A DNA stretch of 64,000 nucleotides, taken from positions 1,054,001 through 1,118,000 of the forward strand of contig NZ_AP022569.1 of the NCBI RefSeq assembly GCF_010727945.1, given 5' to 3'. The stretch is from Mycobacterium cookii (lineage in GTDB: Bacteria; Actinomycetota; Actinomycetes; Mycobacteriales; Mycobacteriaceae). The notes beneath the pieces were generated by a model. The model made no database searches. It saw nothing but the letters and a program-made list of their open reading frames with translations, and was not told the origin of the DNA. A program made the position numbers and the translations under genes. Below are positions 9,381 to 20,692 of this stretch, in pieces; position 1 is the stretch's first letter, and the number at the start of each line of letters is the position of its first letter.

Positions 9381-10547
9381 TCAGTGTTGCGCGGCGTGCT
9401 CCACGAAATCAGCAGCACGAGTGGCGCTTTCGTGTGGTGCAATGGTCTGAGGCGCGATCTCTTGAGCTCGGGCAAGATACTGCGGCGCCAGTAAGGACCG
9501 AAGATCTGCGACGAGCGTCCGCTCCGTTGTCTGCGAGAAGCAGCGCGCCACACCAACTTTCAGCTGCTCGATAGCCGCCGCCCACACAGGTTGATCCAGC
9601 CAGAGCCACAGGATCAACATCGGCACCCCGGCCCGCAGCGCCGCGGCGGTGGTGCCGGCGCCACCGTGATGGACGATCGCACGGCAGGCGGGAAAGACAG
9701 CCGCGTGGTTGACCGCGCTGACGACCTTCACGTGGTCGAAGTGCTCGAGGTGCGAGAAATCGTTCGGCCCGGAGCACACCAGCAAGCGCTCACCCAGCTG
9801 CGCGCACGCCGCAACGGCCATCCCGACCGTCTCATCAGGGCAGGAGACCGGCGTGCTGCCCAGGCCGAAATATATCGGGGGTGTGCCGTCGGCGATCCAC
9901 GACAGGACTTCCTCGTCGGTATCCGCGGGCAACTCCAGCGTCAGCGGCCCCACGAAGGGCCGTTCAGCGGCCGGTTCCACCCACTGCGTCGCCGGCGCCG
10001 GCAGGCAACGATCGTCGTAGGCCTGAATCTCCAGCGACGGCGGCGTGGGACCGGTCGACTCCGGCAAGCCGAGCGCGCGGCGCTGGGGGTCTTCGGCGAG
10101 CTCGGTGATCTGTGCGTGCAACAGACCCGACGGCTGCAGCCGAGCGGGGAAGAAGTGCAGTGCGACCAATGGAATGCGCTGATATTCAGCGATATTGGCG
10201 GCCAGCCGTTGCTCGTTCATTCCGGTCAGGAGCACGTCGGCGCCTTCTGTCAACGACGCCAGCACCGCGCATTTGTCCGACCAGATCTCGCCGACGCGCA
10301 GCACGATGTCGGGCAGCGCTTCGTAGGGGTTCGCCATCTGGGCCATGAACTGCGGAAGCGCGTTGAGTTGCTCGTGCGAATCCGGCCCGTAGGCGACCGC
10401 TTCCAGCCCTTGCGACTCCACCAGGTCGAGCATGTTCGGCGGGACCGCCACGCGCACGTCATGGCCTCGGCGCAGCAGCTCGCGAGCGACCACGGCGCAG
10501 GGTTCGATGTCACCTCGACTTCCGTAGCTGACCACGACACATTTCAT
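9381..10547 (-). CDS. UGT-type glycosyltransferase (glycolipid family, Gtf/Rv1524-like)
   Basis: The protein is 388 residues. It starts MKCVVVSYGSRGDIEP, the acceptor-side motif of actinobacterial family-1 glycosyltransferases. The donor-binding signature HHGGAGTTAAALRAGVP is present near residue 295. Relatives add sugars to glycopeptidolipids or phenolic glycolipids in mycobacteria. The natural acceptor here cannot be deduced, because no lipid biosynthesis genes adjoin it. The gene is convergent with the DUF1906 gene, four bases away. Confidence 0.85.
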   Translation of the reverse strand: MKCVVVSYGSRGDIEPCAVVARELLRRGHDVRVAVPPNMLDLVESQGLEAVAYGPDSHEQLNALPQFMAQMANPYEALPDIVLRVGEIWSDKCAVLASLTEGADVLLTGMNEQRLAANIAEYQRIPLVALHFFPARLQPSGLLHAQITELAEDPQRRALGLPESTGPTPPSLEIQAYDDRCLPAPATQWVEPAAERPFVGPLTLELPADTDEEVLSWIADGTPPIYFGLGSTPVSCPDETVGMAVAACAQLGERLLVCSGPNDFSHLEHFDHVKVVSAVNHAAVFPACRAIVHHGGAGTTAAALRAGVPMLILWLWLDQPVWAAAIEQLKVGVARCFSQTTERTLVADLRSLLAPQYLARAQEIAPQTIAPHESATRAADFVEHAAQH

Positions 10548-10614
10548 CGGTCACACCTCACCTGGGGAACGCAGCGGCGCCGAGTGTAGCGCGGCTTGGT
10601 GGCATCCTGGTGGG

Positions 10615-11262
10615 ATGGGACTGCTGTTCCGGTTGGCCGAGCTGCTGCTCATCATCGCGCCGCTGGCGGGCGTCATCATCGCCGCGATCAGAGCGTTCTC
10701 GGCCAGAAAGCCCGCGGCCGAGCCGGCCCCGCAGCCGGGTCCGGTTCGAAAGGCCGCCAATCAGGCCGCGCAATGGCGCTCGCTGACCCGCGTCGTACGA
10801 GAACACGATCGCACCGATACCCGTTGGCTCGAATACGAGCTCGACCATGCCAAGCTGCTCGACTTCCCGCTGATGACGGACATGACCAATCCGCTCACCG
10901 TCGCGTTCCACAAGGCCAAGCTCCGAGCAGACTTCCTGCGGCCGGCCAAGGCCGAGGATCTTCTCGACGATCCGGATTCCGCGGCACGGTACCTGAGCGC
11001 CGTCGAGGAGTATGTCACCGCATTCGATATCGCCGAGGCCGAAGCAAAACGTCGGCGGCGCAACGACTTTTCCCCGGACGCACAGCAGCGACTTGCTCGG
11101 GCCCAGAGTTTGTTGCGGGTCGCGTCCGACGCGGCGGCGACACCGCAAGAACGCCGGCGCGCGTACGACGTGGCGCGCCGGGAGCTCGACGGTCTGCTGG
11201 TGTTGCCGCCCGCGACGCAGGCCGGCATCGAACGTGGAATCTCCGGCCAGATCGACGGATGA
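10615..11262 (+). CDS. Conserved mycobacterial protein with one membrane anchor
   Basis: The protein is 215 residues. One N-terminal transmembrane helix (about residues 5-27) is followed by a Pro/Ala linker and a highly charged, helical cytoplasmic-type domain containing WLEYELDHAKLLDFPLMTD. I recognise it only as a conserved hypothetical. It is divergent from the glycosyltransferase and convergent with the RsbP-like phosphatase. Confidence 0.65.
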   Translation: MGLLFRLAELLLIIAPLAGVIIAAIRAFSARKPAAEPAPQPGPVRKAANQAAQWRSLTRVVREHDRTDTRWLEYELDHAKLLDFPLMTDMTNPLTVAFHKAKLRADFLRPAKAEDLLDDPDSAARYLSAVEEYVTAFDIAEAEAKRRRRNDFSPDAQQRLARAQSLLRVASDAAATPQERRRAYDVARRELDGLLVLPPATQAGIERGISGQIDG

Positions 11263-11274
11263 TGCCGTGCGGTG

Positions 11275-12444
11275 TCAAAGGGGTACGCCCAGCGCCAACA
11301 CGGCCACGTCGTCCTCGACGCCCGAGCCGAAGTCGTCGAGTAGCGATTGGATCGCGACGACTATGGCTGACGCGGTCGTCGGCGCGTGGGCGGCGGCGAA
11401 TTCCAGCAATGCGCCGTGGTTGTCGTAGCGTTCGGCGCCGCCGCCTACCCGCGCCTCCGTCAGCCCGTCCGTGTAGAGGACGAGGGTATCGCCCGGCCCC
11501 AGTCGAATTCGAGTAGAGACAAATCTGGGCTCCATGGGAATGCCGACGGGATGACCGCCGATGACATCCGCGTAGCGTGCCTCGCCGTCGGCGCCGATTA
11601 TCAACGGAGGCAGATGCCCCCCGCTCGCCATCTGCACGTCGAATTCGTCGTCGCATGGCGTAAGAATGCCGAAAATCACTGTGGCAAACTGATTTACGGT
11701 ATCGCGAAACTCCTGACTCAGCACCGTGTGCAGGTTCTGCAGCACCACCACCGGGTCGGCGTCGAAGGCCGCGGCGGCCCGTAGCGTGTAACGCGTCAAT
11801 GAGGTCACCGCGGCAGCCCCCGCGCCTTTGCCGCTCACGTCACCGATGAAGAACGCCCACTTGTCATGCGCGAGCGGGAACAAGTCGTAGAAATCCCCGC
11901 CGACATCGTCCGCGGAGGCCGCGTGATAGTGAGCGGACGCATCGATGCCCGCAGGAGGTGACAGCAACGGCGGCAGCAACGAGCGTTGAAGGGTCCGGGC
12001 GAACAGCTCTACTCGCGCGCGTTCGCGTTCGACCCGCTGCCGTTCGTCGAGGAGTTCTCGCTCGTACGAGCGTCGATCGCCGGCGTCGTGAAACGTTATG
12101 CGTAACAGGATCGGTCGGCCGTCGTCGTCCGCTTTGATGTTGGCGGTGAGGAACACCGGAAGCCGGATACCCGAGGCGGTCACCACATCGACGGTGACGC
12201 CGGCAAGCCGGCCCTGCAGTTGCAGCAAGGGCGCGAAATGGGTTTCGTAGTGGATGAGGCTGCCGGTAGCCAGCAGATCGGTGAAAGGCTTGTCGATCAA
12301 CGCGTTTCGCTCGTAACCAAGCCACGCCAAAAGCGTGCCGTTCACCGTGACGATGCTCCGGTCAGGTCGAGCGACGATGTATCCGCAGGGCGCATTCTCG
12401 TACAGGTCCTCGGCCGTTTCGCCGGCAACCGGTTCCGGTGTCAC
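11275..12444 (-). CDS. rsbP: PAS domain plus PP2C/SpoIIE-type serine phosphatase (RsbP-like)
   Basis: The protein is 389 residues. An N-terminal PAS sensor domain (about 10-120; NAPCGYIVARPDRSIVTVNG) is followed by a short coiled linker rich in Glu and Arg and a PP2C phosphatase domain (about 170-389) with the metal-binding motif DDVGGDFYDLF and GDVSGKGAGAAAVTS. This is the architecture of Bacillus RsbP, which dephosphorylates an anti-anti-sigma factor in the energy-stress pathway. GTG 12444 overlaps the stop of the RsbQ-like gene by four bases (GTGA), so the pair is translated together. The symbol is by analogy. Confidence 0.8.
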   Translation of the reverse strand: MTPEPVAGETAEDLYENAPCGYIVARPDRSIVTVNGTLLAWLGYERNALIDKPFTDLLATGSLIHYETHFAPLLQLQGRLAGVTVDVVTASGIRLPVFLTANIKADDDGRPILLRITFHDAGDRRSYERELLDERQRVERERARVELFARTLQRSLLPPLLSPPAGIDASAHYHAASADDVGGDFYDLFPLAHDKWAFFIGDVSGKGAGAAAVTSLTRYTLRAAAAFDADPVVVLQNLHTVLSQEFRDTVNQFATVIFGILTPCDDEFDVQMASGGHLPPLIIGADGEARYADVIGGHPVGIPMEPRFVSTRIRLGPGDTLVLYTDGLTEARVGGGAERYDNHGALLEFAAAHAPTTASAIVVAIQSLLDDFGSGVEDDVAVLALGVPL

Positions 12445-13241
12445 GTCGCGCCGGCGAACGCCGCGATGGCCTGTGCGGTGATGTCCGGGGCGCTGAGCTG
12501 GGGGCAATGGCCGACGGCGTCGAGAGTGACCAGCTCGCTGCCGTCGATTCGCTGCTGCACGTAGGCGCCGACCTCGCGCGGCGCCAACGTGTCATGCGCG
12601 CATTCGATCACCAGCGTGGGCACCGATACTCGGGCGAGGTCAGCACGATTGTCCGACAGGAACGTGGTCCGCGCGAATACCCGGGCGCATGCCGGGTCGG
12701 TGCGGCAGAAGCTCTCGGTGAGCTCGTCGGAAAGCTCCGGTTGATCCGGCGCGCCCATGATCACCGGCGCCATCGCTCGCGACCAGCCGAGGTAGTTGCT
12801 CTCCAGGGAGTCCAGCAGTTCGTCGATGTCGGTGCGGGAGAATCCACCGCGATAGTCGCCCTGGTCGAGATAGCACGGTGAGGGAGTGAGTAGCACCAGA
12901 CTGGCGAAGCGGCTCGGATCGGTCGCGGCTGCGAGCACGCCCATCATGGCGGCGACCGAGTGGCCCACGAAAGTCACATCGTGCTCGTCCAACTCGTCAA
13001 GGATGCCGAGGATATCGTCGGCATACCCTTGCAGCGCTTCGTAACGCTCGGGATCCCAGGCCGTGGGATCCGACGCACCGCAGCCGACGTGATCGAACAG
13101 GATCAACCGGAAGCTCGACGCAAGGCGGGCCTCCACCAGACGCCACAGGTGCTGATCGCACCCGAAGCCGTGAGCGAGCATGATCGTGGGACCGTCCTCG
13201 ACTCCGGCGATCCTCACGTTGTTTCGCGCTTGCAAGCTCAC
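12441..13241 (-). CDS. rsbQ: RsbQ-like alpha/beta hydrolase, stress-phosphatase activator
   Basis: The protein is 266 residues; Bacillus RsbQ has 269. Similarity runs end to end: RNNVRIAG, HGFGCDQHLW, LILFDHVGCGASD, FVGHSVAAMMG (Ser95, the nucleophile), PSPCYLDQGDYRGGF, CAHDTLAP (the Asp) and VGHCPQLS (the His). RsbQ is thought to supply or process a small hydrophobic ligand that switches on RsbP through its PAS domain. The coupled downstream gene encodes exactly such a PAS-phosphatase. GTG 13241 is chosen because homology begins there. Confidence 0.85.
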   Translation of the reverse strand: MSLQARNNVRIAGVEDGPTIMLAHGFGCDQHLWRLVEARLASSFRLILFDHVGCGASDPTAWDPERYEALQGYADDILGILDELDEHDVTFVGHSVAAMMGVLAAATDPSRFASLVLLTPSPCYLDQGDYRGGFSRTDIDELLDSLESNYLGWSRAMAPVIMGAPDQPELSDELTESFCRTDPACARVFARTTFLSDNRADLARVSVPTLVIECAHDTLAPREVGAYVQQRIDGSELVTLDAVGHCPQLSAPDITAQAIAAFAGAT

Positions 13242-13283
13242 GTGCTCATACTGCCACCGTTGTTCATCAGTACCGTCGGCATT

Positions 13284-13658
13284 GTGCAGTGGATCGTCGA
13301 CGCGATGAATGTCATCGGCTCTCGGCCAGACGGTTGGTGGAAGGACCGGGAGAGCGCCAGAGTACGGCTGGTCCGACAACTCGAGCAGTGGACATCGGCG
13401 CACGGCCAGACTGTGACCGTGGTCTTCGAGCATCCGACGTCGATCCACTCGGCGTCGATCGCAATTCACAACGCGCCCAAGGCCGCCGCGAATTCGGCGG
13501 ACGACGAGATCGTCCGATTGGTGGCCGCCGATGATCGGCCCAGCGAGATCACCGTGGTGACCTCCGACGCCACGTTGGCCGAGCGGGTCCGCCGCGCAGG
13601 CGCTGCGGTCTATCCCGCGGCGAAGTTCCGCGATCTCATCGACCCGATCGACGCCTGA
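13284..13658 (+). CDS. YacP-like NYN domain protein (probable ribonuclease)
   Basis: The protein is 124 residues from GTG 13284. It opens WIVDAMNVIGSRPDGWW, the first acidic motif of NYN/PIN-like nucleases, and later has DDEIVRL and VVTSDATLAERV, which supply the other conserved acidic residues. Relatives cleave or process RNA in the cytosol. The gene diverges from the rsbQ-like gene with 42 bases between starts. It ends at a hairpin shared with katG. Confidence 0.72.
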   Translation: MQWIVDAMNVIGSRPDGWWKDRESARVRLVRQLEQWTSAHGQTVTVVFEHPTSIHSASIAIHNAPKAAANSADDEIVRLVAADDRPSEITVVTSDATLAERVRRAGAAVYPAAKFRDLIDPIDA

Positions 13659-13662
13659 TGCA

Positions 13663-13697
13663 CTGCACCCCGCGAACATGTCGCTCGCGGGGTGCAG
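13663..13697. terminator. Hairpin between convergent NYN gene and katG
   Basis: CTGCACCCCGCGA (13663-13675) pairs perfectly with TCGCGGGGTGCAG (13685-13697) around a nine-base loop. There is no T-tract, as is common in mycobacterial terminators. It lies between the stops of two convergent genes and probably ends both transcripts. Confidence 0.75.
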
Positions 13698-13718
13698 CTC
13701 AACTCTGACGATCGGCCG

Positions 13719-16419
<2,701 letters not shown>

Positions 16420-16456
16420 GACCCCCAATATGCCGCTGTTGTCTGGAACCAGTCAA
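16420..16456 (-). promoter_or_regulatory. furA-katG promoter, probably giving a leaderless mRNA
   Basis: On the minus strand TTGACT (complement of 16451-16456) and CATATT (complement of 16427-16432) form -35 and -10 boxes with an 18-base spacer. The start point would fall at about 16420, directly at the furA GTG. An A/T-rich stretch upstream with a second TTGACC (complement of 16473-16478 region) is a plausible FurA operator. Self-regulation from such a region is known for M. tuberculosis furA. Confidence 0.55.
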
Positions 16457-16474
16457 GACCTAATCTGGAGTTGG

Positions 16475-17167
16475 TCAAGAATTAATCACCCTGCTTACGG
16501 CCAGGATTGCCGCGTCCGCCGCACGGACGGCCGCGAGCCGGGAGCCGTTGGCAAGACGCACCAGGCGGGGGAGAGCACGGGGGTGCCGCACCAGATATCG
16601 AGCGGCCGCCGACAGCTTCGCCGTGCCGTCCGGGCGGGTGAGGCTCACGATGTCCGCGTCCACGTCGCCGTCGCCGGCCCGGTCGCTGATCGCCCGAACC
16701 ACCGACCACGCGACACCGTGCCCGTCGCACACCTCGGCCACCGCGGCCGTCTCCATGTCCAGCGACACGACGCCTTGCGCCCGCAGGTCCGCGAGCACCG
16801 CAGGATCCAACAGCAACTCATCGGTCGTCCACATCGTCCCGTGTCCGTCGCCGACGCCGAGCGGTCGCGGGTGATACGCCGATCCGGTGGCGCCGTTGAC
16901 GACGCGGTCGGGCAGCACGAGCGTTCCGATCGGCACGTCGTTCTCGATTGCACCGGTGATGCCGACGACGATCACCCATTCCACCTCCGCCGCGCCCAGT
17001 AGCCGCGCGGTGGCGCCGGCCGCAGCGGCGGTGCCGATGCCGGTGACCACCGCAATGACCGCGCGATCGTTGATGCGGCCGGTATAGCCGACGCTGGACC
17101 GACGAAGCCCGAGCCTGCGGCGTAACGGCCGCAACTCCATGGGCATCGCGCAGACGAACCCGATCAC
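16475..17167 (-). CDS. Nucleoside phosphorylase/MTA-SAH nucleosidase family protein
   Basis: The protein is 230 residues. It begins IGFVCAMPMELRPL, the strand-loop that starts 5'-methylthioadenosine/S-adenosylhomocysteine nucleosidases. The substrate-binding motif SLDMETAAVAEVC is present, as is VVRAISD with the catalytic-type Asp. The glycine-rich VVTGIGTAAAAG loop also matches the superfamily. It would cleave an adenosine- or nucleoside-type substrate in the cytosol. It lies directly upstream of furA on the same strand, but the furA promoter separates them. Confidence 0.75.
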   Translation of the reverse strand: MIGFVCAMPMELRPLRRRLGLRRSSVGYTGRINDRAVIAVVTGIGTAAAAGATARLLGAAEVEWVIVVGITGAIENDVPIGTLVLPDRVVNGATGSAYHPRPLGVGDGHGTMWTTDELLLDPAVLADLRAQGVVSLDMETAAVAEVCDGHGVAWSVVRAISDRAGDGDVDADIVSLTRPDGTAKLSAAARYLVRHPRALPRLVRLANGSRLAAVRAADAAILAVSRVINS

Positions 17168-17335
17168 GGTGTGATCGTAGGCAGACGCCGATGCGCTTCT
17201 GGAAGCAATGGGGAAGTCGGAGAATTCATCTCCTCACTTTCAACATATAGCGCACACCGGGGCTTGCGGCAAGACCCGGGCGATGCTGCAAAATCCCTGG
17301 CCGACGACAGAATTCAGCACACCGGGGATTGCCGC

Positions 17336-18847
17336 ATGCGTAAAGAATCGACATTCGACCATTCGGTCATCGTCGTTGGGGGAGGCCCGACAGGCCTGAT
17401 GCTGGCGGGTGAATTGGCACTGGCAGGAGTCGACGTCGCGATCGTCGAGCGGCGCCGCAACCAGGATCTGGTCGGCTCCCGCGCCGGCGGTTTGCATTGC
17501 CGAACCATCGAGGTGCTCGATCAGCGCGGCATCGCCGATCGCTTCCTGTCGCTGGGTCAGGTGGCGCAGGTCGCGGGTTTCTCGCAGATTCGGTTGGACA
17601 TCAGCGATTTCCCGACCCGACATCCTTACGGACTTGCGTTGTGGCAGAACCGTATTGAGCAGCTACTGGCCAACTGGGTGGAGGAGCTGGGCGTTCCGAT
17701 CTCCCACGAGCATGAGGTGATCGGCGTCGCGCAGGACGATGCCGGTGTCGATGCGCAACTGTCGGATGGCCCGAGGCTGCGCGCGGAGTATCTGGTCGGT
17801 AGCGACGGGGGACGCAGCGCGGTCCGCAAATCGGTGGGCATCCAGTTCCCGGGGTGGGACCCGACGATGAGCTATCTGCTTGCTCAGGTCGCGATGCCGG
17901 GTGAGCCGGGTCGGACGCCGCCGTGGGGTATCCGGCACGACGCGCTCGGGGTCCACTCGATGAGTCAGGTGGCAGACGGCGGCGCGGTGCGGATCATGGT
18001 GACCGAACGGCACATCGTCACCGACGACGAACCGACTATGGACGATCTCCGGGCGGCCCTGGTCTGCGCCTACGGATCAGATTACGGAATTCACAGTCCC
18101 CGTTGGATTTCCAGGTCCACTGACATGGCCCGACAGGCGGCCGCCTATCGCGATCGGCGAGTTCTGCTGGCCGGCGACGCCGCGCACGTGCATCACCCGA
18201 TCGGGGGCCAGGGCCTCAACACCGGTGTGCAGGATGCGGTGAATCTCGGGTGGAAGCTGGCGCTGGTGGTGAAGGGGTTCGCGCCGGACAGCCTGCTCGA
18301 CAGCTACCACACCGAACGGCATCCGATTGCTGCGCGAGTGCTGCGAAACACGATGGCGCAGATGGAGTTGCTACGTCGTCCGGACAGCGATCGCACAAAA
18401 GCGTTGCGCGACATCATGTCTGATCTCTTGAGTACGGATGAGCCGCGTCGGCGCTTCGCCGCGATGATGTCCGGGCTGGACATTCACTACGATCTAGGCA
18501 ACGGCCACCCATTGCTCGGCCGCCGGATGCCCGACCTGGATCTGCACGTCGATAGCGCCTCGACGCGCGTTTACCGCCTGCTGCACGACGGTCGTGGCGT
18601 ACTACTCGACTTGGACAACGCCAGCTTGGCGGCGAACTCCTGGGCGGATCGGGTGCAGCGTGCTGATGCGGAATATGTTGGCGGGTGGCAACTTCCAGTA
18701 CTCGGGATGGTCACTGCGCCGACTGGTGTCTTGATTCGGCCCGACGGCTATGTCGCCTGGGTTGGCGACGGAAGCGACGCCGGGTTAACCGAGGCGCTCA
18801 CCCGATGGTTCGGGGCGCCGAGCCGCTACTGCTCAAGCGCATCCTGA
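17336..18847 (+). CDS. FAD-dependent aromatic hydroxylase (PheA/TfdB type)
   Basis: The protein is 503 residues. The FAD-binding glycine motif VVGGGPTGLMLAGELALAG is at the N-terminus. A GD motif, VLLAGDAAHVHHPIGGQGLN, lies near residue 280 and binds the flavin ribityl chain. The last 120 residues form the thioredoxin-like domain typical of phenol and polyketide hydroxylases. Relatives hydroxylate aromatic compounds, including rifampicin, but the substrate is not evident. ATG 17336 sits just before the FAD motif. The 3' end overlaps the convergent ferritin-like gene by 22 bases. Confidence 0.83.
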   Translation: MRKESTFDHSVIVVGGGPTGLMLAGELALAGVDVAIVERRRNQDLVGSRAGGLHCRTIEVLDQRGIADRFLSLGQVAQVAGFSQIRLDISDFPTRHPYGLALWQNRIEQLLANWVEELGVPISHEHEVIGVAQDDAGVDAQLSDGPRLRAEYLVGSDGGRSAVRKSVGIQFPGWDPTMSYLLAQVAMPGEPGRTPPWGIRHDALGVHSMSQVADGGAVRIMVTERHIVTDDEPTMDDLRAALVCAYGSDYGIHSPRWISRSTDMARQAAAYRDRRVLLAGDAAHVHHPIGGQGLNTGVQDAVNLGWKLALVVKGFAPDSLLDSYHTERHPIAARVLRNTMAQMELLRRPDSDRTKALRDIMSDLLSTDEPRRRFAAMMSGLDIHYDLGNGHPLLGRRMPDLDLHVDSASTRVYRLLHDGRGVLLDLDNASLAANSWADRVQRADAEYVGGWQLPVLGMVTAPTGVLIRPDGYVAWVGDGSDAGLTEALTRWFGAPSRYCSSAS

Positions 18848-19242
18848 AGTTCGCGGACGTGGTCCTGCGTCTGTTGCAGCAGCGGCCGCAGCGCCTCTGC
18901 CACATCGGGCAACCCGAGTTCGTTAGCCTCCGTGACCCGCTTGCGATAGCGATCAAGCTGGCGCTGCTCGAGTTCCACGTCAGCCTTGAGGGCTGCCGCG
19001 CCGTCGGTGACATCGGGAACGTCGGGGACTTTCACCGTCGGGGTGCCACCGAGAAAATCGATCTGCTGGGCAAGGATTTTCGCGTGCTGCAGTTCCTGGC
19101 CCAAATGATTCGCCAGTTCTTCGGTGATCGAGTGGAACTCAGGGCCTTTGATCGTCGCAATGTGCTGGATGTACTGCACGATCGACTGGTACTCGGTGCC
19201 TAGGTCCTCGTTGAGTTTTTCGATGAAAGCGCTGGTATCCAT
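18826..19242 (-). CDS. Ferritin-like/bacterioferritin-family protein
   Basis: The protein is 138 residues and all helical. Glu and His residues occur at ferritin-type spacing: NEDLGTEYQSIVQYIQH and, one helix later, LGQELQHAKILAQQ. These supply the E...ExxH di-iron pattern. It is shorter than classical bacterioferritin (about 160) and lacks the C-terminal helix. It could store iron or protect against peroxide. The convergent monooxygenase overlaps its last codons. Confidence 0.72.
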   Translation of the reverse strand: MDTSAFIEKLNEDLGTEYQSIVQYIQHIATIKGPEFHSITEELANHLGQELQHAKILAQQIDFLGGTPTVKVPDVPDVTDGAAALKADVELEQRQLDRYRKRVTEANELGLPDVAEALRPLLQQTQDHVRELQDALEQ

Positions 19243-19272
19243 GCGCGCTAGGTTTCACGGAACACGTCGGGC

Positions 19273-19284
19273 TCAAACGTTTGA
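19273..19284. promoter_or_regulatory. 12-base perfect palindrome between divergent genes
   Basis: TCAAACGTTTGA is exactly self-complementary. It lies 31 bases before the ferritin-like gene (minus) and 54 bases before the DUF732 gene (plus). It is placed as an operator would be; the regulator is unknown. Confidence 0.4.
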
Positions 19285-19337
19285 CTATTCGCTCAGTGTT
19301 CCTGTACCGGAGTGCCGATTTGTACGAGTATGGGGTC

Positions 19338-19718
19338 ATGCGATCTCAGCTGGTCTACCTGACCTCGGCCGCGTTCATCGGCCTGGCTGCCCCGGCGCAC
19401 GCCGATCCCAACCCCGATGCCAAATTTCTCGGCGCTCTCAACAAAGCCGGCATCACCTATAACAACGGTCCCGCCGCCATCGCCAGCGGCCGCCGGGCAT
19501 GCGAGTTGATGGACCAAGGCAATTCGCAAGCTGATGTCGTCAAAAGCATGACCCAGGAGAATGCCGGCTTGACGGACGACGCCGCGACGAAGTTCACCCA
19601 AATCTCGGAGAACGTCTTTTGTCCGCAGCACACGTGGGGAATTGTTCCAACGCCGCCGACGCAGCAGTGGTCCCCGCCAATCGACTTCCCATTGCCGCCC
19701 CTACCGGCAGCGCTGTAG
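19338..19718 (+). CDS. Secreted DUF732 protein
   Basis: The protein is 126 residues. The signal peptide ends near AHADP. The DUF732 domain carries the paired cysteines in RRACELMDQG and ENVFCPQH and the usual FLGALNKAGITY start. A proline-rich tail closes the protein. DUF732 proteins are small secreted mycobacterial and actinobacterial proteins without a known biochemical role; M. tuberculosis has one (Rv1906c) near katG. Confidence 0.78.
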   Translation: MRSQLVYLTSAAFIGLAAPAHADPNPDAKFLGALNKAGITYNNGPAAIASGRRACELMDQGNSQADVVKSMTQENAGLTDDAATKFTQISENVFCPQHTWGIVPTPPTQQWSPPIDFPLPPLPAAL

Positions 19719-19728
19719 ACACGTGACC

Positions 19729-20667
19729 ATGAGCGTCACCGTCAAATACCACGTCGCGGCCGTTGCGTTCGGCGCGTCGATCCTGACCGTCGCCGGGTGC
19801 TCGCAGCCGCCAGGGCCGCCCGCGCCGCCGGCCGCCGCCGCACCGGCGCCGTCGACCACGGTCGCGGTCGCCGCGGCGCCGAACACCCCTCCGGGTGCGC
19901 AGCCGCGGCTGGCTGCGGACCCCGCGCAGCTGGCCGACGACCTGGTCGCCGACGAGCACGCCTTGCGCGACCCGTCGACTGGCGAGCCGGCGCTCGCGGC
20001 GGCGGCCCATCGCCAGCAAGCTGCCTATCGTGCGATCGGGCGCCACCCGCAGTGGGATGCGACGACGCGACCACGCATCCCGGCGGATCTGATCGATACC
20101 TACGACCGCAACGTCGACGCCCGGCGGCAACTCGACGCGATGACACCCACCAGGACCACCCTGCCCGCGTGGCGCATCGTGCCGCCGGCGCCGGCCGACC
20201 AATTGCTGGGCTTCTATCACCAGGCCGACTCCGAGACCGGCGTCAGCTGGAATTACCTGGCCGCGATCAATCTCATCGAAACCAGGCTGGGCAGCATCGA
20301 CGGCGTGAGCACCGCCGACGCGCAGGGCCCCATGCAGTTCCTGCCGGGGACGTTCGCCGCCTACGGCCAGGGCGGCGATATCCATTCGCCACACGACAGC
20401 ATCCTGGCCGCGGGTCGGTATCTCGCCGCGAACGGTTTCGCCACCGATCGCGATCACGCCATTTACCGCTACAACCATGCGAATCAATACGTGCGCGCGG
20501 TTGACCAGTACGCCGCCCTGATCGCAGGCGACCCGGCGGCGTTCGCAAGCTATTACCGGTGGGACGTCTATTGCCGCACGACCGCGGGAGACGTGCTGAT
20601 GCCCATCGGCTACGCCGCGACATCGCCGATCCCGGCCGCCGACTACGTGGCGACGCACCCGCAGTAA
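19729..20667 (+). CDS. Lipoprotein lytic transglycosylase
   Basis: The protein is 312 residues. The signal peptide has the lipobox LTVAGC, so it is a membrane-anchored lipoprotein. A long Ala/Pro linker precedes the catalytic domain. Glu in NLIETRLG is the catalytic acid of SLT-type transglycosylases, followed by DAQGPMQFLPGTFAAYG and the later YRYNHANQYV. It should cleave peptidoglycan glycan strands outside the membrane. It begins 11 bases after the DUF732 stop and is probably co-transcribed. GTG 19723 is an alternative start. Confidence 0.83.
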   Translation: MSVTVKYHVAAVAFGASILTVAGCSQPPGPPAPPAAAAPAPSTTVAVAAAPNTPPGAQPRLAADPAQLADDLVADEHALRDPSTGEPALAAAAHRQQAAYRAIGRHPQWDATTRPRIPADLIDTYDRNVDARRQLDAMTPTRTTLPAWRIVPPAPADQLLGFYHQADSETGVSWNYLAAINLIETRLGSIDGVSTADAQGPMQFLPGTFAAYGQGGDIHSPHDSILAAGRYLAANGFATDRDHAIYRYNHANQYVRAVDQYAALIAGDPAAFASYYRWDVYCRTTAGDVLMPIGYAATSPIPAADYVATHPQ

Positions 20668-20692
20668 TTGGCGACGAACCCCGCACGTCTGG

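Noticed and set aside
17336..18847. Specific call as rifampicin monooxygenase
   Set aside because: The FAD motifs are common to all PheA/TfdB enzymes, and nothing seen here identifies rifampicin as the substrate.
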